From assembly GCA_002388005.1 (NCBI GenBank), contig DGLO01000059.1, forward strand, positions 21,534-33,204: DNA of 11,671 bases. Direction: 5' to 3'. The DNA comes from Candidatus Neomicrothrix sp. UBA4542 (lineage in GTDB: Bacteria; Actinomycetota; Acidimicrobiia; Acidimicrobiales; Poriferisodalaceae). The notes under the pieces are model-generated. The model saw only the letters and a program-made list of their open reading frames with translations. It did not search any database and was not told the origin of the DNA. This document shows, in pieces, positions 6,964 to 11,671 of this stretch. Positions within the stretch are counted from its first letter, which is position 1. The number at the start of each line of letters is the position of its first letter. The translations under genes and the position numbers were made by a program.

Positions 6964-7497
6964 ATGAAGATCTACTCCAAGACCGGCGACGACGGCACCA
7001 CAGCTCTGTTCTATGGCGGCCGAGTCGACAAAGCCTCTGTGCTGCCAATGGCGTATGGAGCGGTGGACGAAGCTCAAGCCGCCATAGGTCTTGCTCGGGC
7101 AGCCGCTACCGACCCTGAACTACACGGGCTCCTTACAACACTGTGTCGAGACCTCTACGTAGCCATGGCCGAACTCGCAACACTCCCCGAAAACCGAAGC
7201 AAACTTGAGCCAGGGGTAACAAGTGTTACAACAGAAATGGTCACCGCTTTGGAACTGAATATCGACGACATCAGTGACCGATTCCAAGCACCAACCGAGT
7301 TCACCATCCCGGGTCAAACAGAACTCTCCGCCCGACTCGACTGGGCACGAGTAATTGTGCGACGGGCTGAGAGAGAAAGTCTCGCCGCGCATCATCAGGA
7401 CTCTCAGGTGCTGCCGTATCTGAATCGGCTTTCCGACCTTCTATGGACCCTGGCCCGCTGGCAAGAAGGCGACTCGCTGCTGAGTCGCGAACCCTGA
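6964..7497 (+). CDS. pduO: ATP:cob(I)alamin adenosyltransferase, PduO type
   Basis: Transfers the adenosyl group of ATP to cob(I)alamin, giving coenzyme B12 (adenosylcobalamin) for radical enzymes such as methylmalonyl-CoA mutase; expected to be a cytoplasmic trimer. The 177 residues show the PduO/MMAB signature: MKIYSKTGDDGTT (1-13, ATP-binding loop), GGRV.K (18-23), GAVDE with D35 (32-36), VRRAERE (132-138), and YLNRLSDLLWTLAR (152-165) with N154 and D158. These match ATP- and cobalamin-site residues in characterised enzymes. The position before the ARV..RRAER helix that is often His is D126. Length is normal. ATG 6964 begins the conserved N-terminus exactly and has no Shine-Dalgarno. The aminopeptidase gene follows after 27 bases with a strong ribosome site, so the two are probably co-transcribed. 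No cobalamin riboswitch fits in the 63-base upstream gap. The physiological acceptor could also be a corrinoid precursor. Confidence 0.93.
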   Translation: MKIYSKTGDDGTTALFYGGRVDKASVLPMAYGAVDEAQAAIGLARAAATDPELHGLLTTLCRDLYVAMAELATLPENRSKLEPGVTSVTTEMVTALELNIDDISDRFQAPTEFTIPGQTELSARLDWARVIVRRAERESLAAHHQDSQVLPYLNRLSDLLWTLARWQEGDSLLSREP

Positions 7498-7513
7498 ATA
7501 CTGGTCCGGCTCG

Positions 7514-7520
7514 AGAGGAG
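7514..7520 (+). promoter_or_regulatory. Strong ribosome binding site of pepA
   Basis: AGAGGAG lies four bases before ATG 7525 and fixes the pepA start. It contrasts with the adenosyltransferase gene upstream, which has no such site, as expected for an internal operon gene after a leaderless first gene. Confidence 0.75.
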
Positions 7521-7524
7521 AACC

Positions 7525-8976
7525 ATGCCCAACGCATTGGAAATTTCATCGATCATCGTCGTCGCATCAGCAGCTGACGACGACAGCGCTGCCCGAGATC
7601 GCCCAATCACCGGAAATGACCTCGAAACTCTTGGAGTCAGCGACAACTTCCTCGCGGCCAGCGGATTCGAGGCAAAGATAGGACAAGCAGCCCTTCTGCC
7701 AGAACAAAGTCCCCTAGTTATCGCCATCGGCTTAGGCACCGACGAACTCAGCGCCGCCGACATCCGAACAGCGGCGTCGGCTCTTTGGCGGGCATGCGCA
7801 CAACTCGAGTCAGTCACCACGTTGCTTCCCTTGATAGCAGCCCCCGCGCTGGGAGCCGAAGTGGCCCTCCAGGCCGTCATCGAAGGGCTCCTCCTCGCTT
7901 CCTACAGGTTCGATGAACTCAAAGGAGCGCCCGAGGCCACATCGCAACTCAACCAAGTAACCCTCGTAGCGCCTGACGGCGTTGACGGTGACCTCGTATT
8001 AGCAAGGGCAGGCGCGACTGCGGAGGCAATCGCGCTCACGCGAGACCTCGTCAACCGGCCAGGAGGCTCACTTACCGCCACGCAGCTAGCAGACGAAGCA
8101 GTCGCAGTTGGTGAATCATCGGGACTCGAAGTGGAACTCTGGGACCGAGAACGACTCGCGAAAGAAGGCTGCGGCGGCATTCTCGGAGTCAACGCAGGAT
8201 CCTCCGAGGAGCCCCGTCTTGTGCGGCTGACATGGCGCCCAGAAGGCGAAAGTCGCGCCACGCTGCATCTCGTCGGCAAAGGCATCACCTTCGACACAGG
8301 CGGGCTCAACCTCAAAACATTTGAAGGCATGAAAGAAATGAAGATCGATATGGGTGGCGCCGCCGCCGTCATCGGCGCGATGAAAGCCATAGCCGCCCAC
8401 TCACCCGACGTCACCGTGATCGGTACCTGCTGTTGCACCGACAATCAACCTGGTCCTACCGCAACGAAACCCGGAGATGTCCTACACATACGAAACGGAA
8501 AGACTGTCGAGGTGTTGAATACCGATGCGGAAGGCCGACTGGTTCTCGCGGACGGACTCTCCCTCGCCACAGAAGACCAACCTGACTTAATAATCGATTT
8601 GGCCACGCTGACAGGTGCATGTTTAGTGGCATTGGGCCAAAAGTACGCGGGCCTCATGGGAAACGATGAACAGGCGATCTCCAGGGTCCAGACAGCAGCG
8701 CGCCAAGCAGGCGAGCGTGTCTGGCACTTGCCGCTCCCAACCGAATACAGAAAACAACTCGACTCACAAACAGCCGACCTCAGCAACATCGGCTCCGGCA
8801 GGTTCGGCGGAACACTCATAGCTGGACTTTTCTTGCAAGAATTCGTCGGAGACACACCCTGGGTGCATCTCGACATTGCGGGTCCCGTAACCACCGACGA
8901 AATAGAAGGAGAGTTCACAAAAGGAGCAACGGGTTTCGGTGTGCGCACACTCCTCGAAATTGCGACTGGTTGGTGA
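7525..8976 (+). CDS. pepA: Leucyl aminopeptidase, M17 family (PepA)
   Basis: Cytosolic two-metal aminopeptidase that removes N-terminal residues from peptides during protein turnover, typically a hexamer. Of 483 residues, about 1-150 form the variable N-terminal domain and 160-483 the catalytic domain. GKGITFDTGGLNLK (251-264) and NTDAEGRLVLADGL (332-345) are the M17 signatures. Visible metal and catalytic residues are K252, D257, K264, D275, D334, E336 and R338; each lies 18 residues below its E. coli PepA counterpart (K270, D275, K282, D293, D352, E354, R356), so the active site is intact and without gaps in that stretch. The start is set by a strong ribosome site. The gene follows the adenosyltransferase by 27 bases, apparently in one operon; no functional link is known to me. 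E. coli PepA also binds DNA at Xer sites, but nothing here supports that role. Confidence 0.96.
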   Translation: MPNALEISSIIVVASAADDDSAARDRPITGNDLETLGVSDNFLAASGFEAKIGQAALLPEQSPLVIAIGLGTDELSAADIRTAASALWRACAQLESVTTLLPLIAAPALGAEVALQAVIEGLLLASYRFDELKGAPEATSQLNQVTLVAPDGVDGDLVLARAGATAEAIALTRDLVNRPGGSLTATQLADEAVAVGESSGLEVELWDRERLAKEGCGGILGVNAGSSEEPRLVRLTWRPEGESRATLHLVGKGITFDTGGLNLKTFEGMKEMKIDMGGAAAVIGAMKAIAAHSPDVTVIGTCCCTDNQPGPTATKPGDVLHIRNGKTVEVLNTDAEGRLVLADGLSLATEDQPDLIIDLATLTGACLVALGQKYAGLMGNDEQAISRVQTAARQAGERVWHLPLPTEYRKQLDSQTADLSNIGSGRFGGTLIAGLFLQEFVGDTPWVHLDIAGPVTTDEIEGEFTKGATGFGVRTLLEIATGW

Positions 8977-8996
8977 GATATGCGACAACCAACGAT

Positions 8997-9038
8997 TATT
9001 GGGTGTGAAGCACAGAATGGTCCGAACCAAACCCAATA
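8997..9038 (+). other. Nested inverted repeat between pepA and the sirtuin gene
   Basis: An 8-base perfect inverted repeat, TATTGGGT (8997-9004) and ACCCAATA (9031-9038), encloses a second stem, TGGT (9018-9021) and ACCA (9026-9029), in an 83-base intergenic gap. No T-tract follows, so it is not a standard intrinsic terminator. It could be a leader structure, an operator or a transcript 3' end; the short stems leave chance possible. Confidence 0.35.
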
Positions 9039-9059
9039 CGAGCCAAACGGAAATATTCG

Positions 9060-9887
9060 ATGAGTGACGATCTTTTACACGACGCGAACGTACGCGAACT
9101 GACGCGGTGGATTGACGAATGCGACCGAATCACGGTGCTTACCGGCGCTGGCATATCAACTGACTCAGGTATCCCCGACTTTCGCGGACCAAACGGCATT
9201 TGGACCAAGAACCCAGAAGCCGAGAAAGCCTCCAACATCCAGAACTTCATTTCCGACCCCAAGGTCAGAAAGGCTTCCTGGCGCGACCGTCTCGACAATC
9301 GGGCCTGGTCAGCCGACCCCAACGACGGCCACAAGGCACTCGTGCAGCTAGAGCGGCGAAACAAAATGGTTGCCCTGCTGACCCAAAATGTTGATGGACT
9401 CCACCACGCCGCGGGCTCCTCTCCGGCGAAAGTCGTAGAGGTTCACGGAACACTAAGAGAAGTCGCATGTTTGGAGTGCGATTACCGCGACGACATGCAG
9501 GTCGCGCTAAATCGGGTCAGGCAAGGCGAAGATGACCTCGACTGCCCCGAATGCGGGGGAATACTCAAGAGTGCGACGATTTCCTTTGGACAGTCCCTAG
9601 TCCAACGAGACCTCCTCCGCGCCGAAGCGGCGGCGCAGAATTGTGACCTGATGATCGCCATCGGCACAACACTAGGGGTATACCCAATCGCAGCAGTCGT
9701 GCCCGCAGCTCAGCGAGTAGGAGCAAAGATCGCCATCATCAACGCCGAGCCCACCGAAATGGATCATCTCGCCGACATCGTCATCCGCGAATCGATTAGC
9801 GAAGTTCTCTCCATCGTCGTCCGCGGAGTCTCAAATCTCCCCAACGACTCGGACGATCAAGAGGCAACAGACGGGAAACAGTCATAG
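9060..9887 (+). CDS. Sir2-family NAD-dependent protein deacylase (sirtuin)
   Basis: Removes acyl groups from protein lysines using NAD, releasing nicotinamide and O-acyl-ADP-ribose; cytoplasmic. In 275 residues all sirtuin landmarks appear in order: GAGISTDSGIPDFRG (29-43, NAD loop), TQNVDGLH (108-115), catalytic H129 in VHG, a zinc site of two CXXC pairs (C137/C140 and C162/C165), GTTLGVYP (202-209) and INAEPTEMD (227-235). By alignment with E. coli CobB, the Tyr-X-X-Arg that binds succinyl or malonyl groups is W74-X-X-R77 here, so acyl preference is uncertain. The last 20 residues are acidic and probably disordered. ATG 9060 is the only usual start: an in-frame TGA lies at 9006-9008 and only a weak GGAAA precedes it. 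The 83-base gap after pepA contains a nested inverted repeat and may allow separate control. Likely targets, such as acetylated acyl-CoA synthetases, are known for the family but not shown here. Confidence 0.95.
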   Translation: MSDDLLHDANVRELTRWIDECDRITVLTGAGISTDSGIPDFRGPNGIWTKNPEAEKASNIQNFISDPKVRKASWRDRLDNRAWSADPNDGHKALVQLERRNKMVALLTQNVDGLHHAAGSSPAKVVEVHGTLREVACLECDYRDDMQVALNRVRQGEDDLDCPECGGILKSATISFGQSLVQRDLLRAEAAAQNCDLMIAIGTTLGVYPIAAVVPAAQRVGAKIAIINAEPTEMDHLADIVIRESISEVLSIVVRGVSNLPNDSDDQEATDGKQS

Positions 9888-9900
9888 ACGCGTCAATTTG

Positions 9901-9906
9901 TAGAAT
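9901..9906 (+). promoter_or_regulatory. Candidate -10 element (TAGAAT) for the rhodanese-ThiF gene
   Basis: TAGAAT lies 13 bases after the sirtuin stop and would start transcription near 9913, giving a leader of about 40 bases. No recognisable -35 is present, so read-through from the sirtuin gene remains equally plausible. Confidence 0.25.
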
Positions 9907-9940
9907 TGGGTCCGTGAGTCGCTGGTACCCGACCCTAACC

Positions 9941-9945
9941 AGGAG
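9941..9945 (+). promoter_or_regulatory. Ribosome binding site of the rhodanese-ThiF gene
   Basis: AGGAG seven bases before ATG 9953 is a canonical Shine-Dalgarno and decides the start, so that the rhodanese domain is preceded by only a short helix. Confidence 0.7.
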
Positions 9946-9952
9946 CTAGTCA

Positions 9953-11113
9953 ATGACCAGCTTTCGAGAGTTGCTAGCTGCAACGAGAAAACAGATCCGA
10001 GAAGTCGATACTGCAGAAGCAGCACAACTCGTCCAAAACGGCGGCACGGTGCTTGACGTTCGAGAACCAGAAGAATTCGAACAAGGCGCTCTCGTCGGTG
10101 CAACCCACATTCCACGCGGACACCTTGAGAGCCAAATCGAAACCCGAATACCGGACCGCGACACCCAAATTGTCGCTTACTGCGCCGCAGGTACCCGCTC
10201 AGCCTTCGTCGCGAAAACACTGAACGAACTTGGCTACACCAAAGTGGTCTCGATGGATGGTGGCTTCACGAAATGGAAGTCCGAAGGTCGCCCTTGGGAA
10301 ACCCCTCAAGCATTAGACCCGCAACAACGAAACCGTTACCACCGCCACCTCTTGCTACCTGAAATCGGCGAAGAAGGCCAACAACAACTTTTGAAGGCAA
10401 AGGTGCTTCTCCTAGGGGCAGGAGGCCTCGGATCCCCAGCAGCGATGTACCTCGCCGCCGCCGGCGTAGGCACTCTGGGCATCATCGACATGGATGTAGT
10501 CGACGAATCCAACCTGCAACGTCAAGTCATACACAACACTGGACGCGTAGGACAACGCAAGGTCGACTCCGCGCGTCAGACAATTACCTCACTGAACCCC
10601 GACATCGACGTCGTTACCTTCGATACGCGTCTCGGTGCCGACAACATCCTCGAACTCATAGCGGGATGGGACGTCGTCATCGACGGAGCGGACAACTTCC
10701 CCAGCCGATATTTACTAAACGACGCCTCGGTCAAACTTGGTATTCCGGTAGTTCACGGTTCAATCTTCAGATTTGAAGGCCAAGTAACCGTCTTCGACCC
10801 TTCCCAAGGTCCCACCTACCGTGACTATGTCCCAGTACCGCCACCACCCGAACTCGCGCCATCGTGTGCGGAAGCTGGGGTACTCGGAGTTCTCCCCGGG
10901 GTCATCGGCAGCCTCCAAGCCTTAGAAACCATCAAACTGATTCTCGACCTCGGAGACTCATTGAGGGGACGAATTTTGGCTTTCGACGCGTTAGAAATGA
11001 CTTTCCGCGAATACAAGTTACGGATCGACCCAGAGAATCAAGTGACCTACGCCAACCGCGATCGCATCGAAATTACCGAATTTGACGACGTTTGCTCACC
11101 CACTATTACCTAG
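9953..11113 (+). CDS. moeB: Rhodanese-ThiF/MoeB fusion: sulfur-carrier adenylyltransferase and sulfurtransferase
   Basis: Predicted to adenylate the C-terminal glycine of a ubiquitin-like sulfur carrier (MoaD, ThiS or CysO type) and help pass sulfur to it, for molybdopterin, thiamine or cysteine synthesis. Residues 15-115 are a rhodanese domain with VLDVREPEEF (33-42) and the active loop CAAGTRS (77-83, persulfide cysteine C77). Residues 125-355 are the E1-like domain: RYHRHLLLPEIG (128-139), nucleotide loop GAGGLGS (155-161), D179 and D181, NLQRQ (187-191), K203, DGADNF (244-249), and PSCAEAGVLG (303-312) with conserved C305. In mycobacterial MoeZ the rhodanese is C-terminal; here it is N-terminal. 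The zinc CXXC pairs of E. coli MoeB are absent: TYRD (288-291) replaces the first and no cysteine lies at the second. No carrier-protein gene is in the window, so the pathway cannot be fixed. Confidence 0.92.
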   Translation: MTSFRELLAATRKQIREVDTAEAAQLVQNGGTVLDVREPEEFEQGALVGATHIPRGHLESQIETRIPDRDTQIVAYCAAGTRSAFVAKTLNELGYTKVVSMDGGFTKWKSEGRPWETPQALDPQQRNRYHRHLLLPEIGEEGQQQLLKAKVLLLGAGGLGSPAAMYLAAAGVGTLGIIDMDVVDESNLQRQVIHNTGRVGQRKVDSARQTITSLNPDIDVVTFDTRLGADNILELIAGWDVVIDGADNFPSRYLLNDASVKLGIPVVHGSIFRFEGQVTVFDPSQGPTYRDYVPVPPPPELAPSCAEAGVLGVLPGVIGSLQALETIKLILDLGDSLRGRILAFDALEMTFREYKLRIDPENQVTYANRDRIEITEFDDVCSPTIT

Positions 11114-11164
11114 AGAACCTGTCGGGGCACCATGACCTGAAAGAGTGACTCGAGAGCGGCACCG

Positions 11165-11170
11165 TACACT
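11165..11170 (+). promoter_or_regulatory. Candidate leaderless promoter -10 (TACACT) for the lpdA-like gene
   Basis: TACACT is followed by six bases and then ATG 11177, placing the predicted transcript start on the A of the start codon. No Shine-Dalgarno is present, as expected for a leaderless mRNA. A -35 hexamer is not clear. Confidence 0.45.
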
Positions 11171-11176
11171 TTGATC

Positions 11177-11671
11177 ATGACGAACAAGCGGGTTGTTGTC
11201 ATAGGTGGTGGCCCAGCAGGCCACGATGCAGCCACCTATGCGGCGAGGTTCGGAGCCGATGTCACACTCATTGAACGCGACATCGTGGGTGGTTCTGCCC
11301 ATTTGCGGGACTGCGTGCCATCCAAATCCATGATCGCCACCGGCGCGGCGCTCTCATTCGCTCAACGGCTTGATGGAATGGGATTGGCCAACGTCGAAAC
11401 CGAAGTCGACGCAGACCATCTTCGGGCCCGGATTCAAGGAATTGAGAAGCGCCTAGAGCAATCAGTAACTCAGTTACTTATGAGTCAAGGCGTGGTTATC
11501 CATCGAGGAACCGGGCGGTTACTTGGACACCATGAAGTGTGCGCCGACACGGCCGACGGCCCAGTCGAACTCACCGCCGACGCCATAGTTCTTGCCACCG
11601 GGAGCCGACCCCGCATCCCCGAATGGGCTTCAATCGACAACGAACGAGTCCTCACCACCCGCGACGCCTAC
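11177..11671 (+). CDS. lpdA: LpdA-like NAD(P)H:quinone reductase, FAD disulfide-reductase family (3' truncated)
   Basis: The open frame from ATG 11177 reaches the window end, giving the first 165 residues of a family about 460-490 long. The N-terminus is a FAD-binding Rossmann fold: VVVIGGGPAGHDAA (6-19), acidic E33 after the second strand, then GGSAHLRDCVPSK (38-50), and ATGSRPRIP (140-148), the second FAD motif. Lipoamide dehydrogenase has CXXXXC where this protein has A41...C46, so the redox disulfide cannot form. M. tuberculosis LpdA (Rv3303c), an NAD(P)H:quinone reductase rather than a lipoamide dehydrogenase, shows the same kind of loss, so that function is preferred. An in-frame TGA at 11138-11140 limits the start to ATG 11177 or TTG 11171; leaderless promoter spacing favours the ATG. 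The NAD(P) and dimerisation domains lie outside the window. Another flavoprotein reductase role is possible. Confidence 0.88.
   Translation, partial: MTNKRVVVIGGGPAGHDAATYAARFGADVTLIERDIVGGSAHLRDCVPSKSMIATGAALSFAQRLDGMGLANVETEVDADHLRARIQGIEKRLEQSVTQLLMSQGVVIHRGTGRLLGHHEVCADTADGPVELTADAIVLATGSRPRIPEWASIDNERVLTTRDAY

Noticed and set aside
7404..7880. Minus-strand open frame of 158 codons across the adenosyltransferase-pepA junction
   Set aside because: Opposite two clearly identified genes, Ala/Ser/Arg-rich, with no ribosome site or recognisable domain.
7902..8948. Long minus-strand frames of 180 and 167 codons opposite pepA
   Set aside because: Both mirror the catalytic domain of pepA and have low-complexity Ser/Pro/Arg translations; an effect of GC-biased codons, not genes.
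9908..9935. GGGTC/GACCC inverted repeat before the rhodanese-ThiF gene
   Set aside because: A 5-base stem with an 18-base loop; too weak to call a regulatory structure.
11126..11163. Repeated GGCACC before the lpdA-like gene
   Set aside because: Two 6-base copies 32 bases apart are expected by chance in this composition.

Overview
The window looks like chromosomal DNA of a moderately GC-rich actinobacterium (sampled rows are about 58% GC), most likely an Acidimicrobiia relative. The evidence is protein character: GYW...D..G.V..FG beta-propeller repeats typical of actinobacteria, an LpdA-type flavoprotein like that of mycobacteria, and start sites that look leaderless. This placement is inference; no RNA gene or other taxonomic marker is present.

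Layout. (A) 1-6161, plus strand: a surface-polysaccharide block. It holds a 5'-truncated ABC-2 exporter permease (Wzm type), its ATPase with a C-terminal extension (Wzt type), an unrecognised protein with a possible GT-B-like core, a coiled coil and a basic amphipathic tail, and a 924-residue glycosyltransferase with two GT-A (family 2) modules after a degenerate GT-B-like region. Genes 1/2 and 3/4 overlap by 4 and 1 bases, so they are probably translationally coupled. The 73-base gap before gene 3 has a good -10 element. (B) 6163-6900, minus strand: a lone six-repeat beta-propeller protein without signal peptide, convergent with the glycosyltransferase and one base from it. (C) 6964-11671, plus strand: housekeeping and cofactor enzymes. 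These are a PduO-type cobalamin adenosyltransferase, the M17 aminopeptidase PepA, a Sir2 deacylase, a rhodanese-ThiF/MoeB fusion in the order opposite to mycobacterial MoeZ, and the N-terminal 165 residues of an LpdA-like NAD(P)H:quinone reductase that runs off the window.

How the genes work together. Block A fits ABC-transporter-dependent glycan export: the glycosyltransferase builds a chain on a lipid carrier, and Wzm/Wzt exports it, possibly recognising it through the Wzt C-terminal domain. The coiled-coil protein lies between exporter and polymerase and has the outline of a scaffold or length-ruler protein; this is the best candidate for an undescribed component. Block C has no single pathway. 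Adenosyltransferase and aminopeptidase form a short operon, while the Sir2, MoeB-like and LpdA-like genes each have a 63-83 base upstream gap and may have their own promoters. No tRNA, rRNA, CRISPR, insertion sequence or convincing intrinsic terminator was seen, and there is no gene-free stretch above 300 bases.
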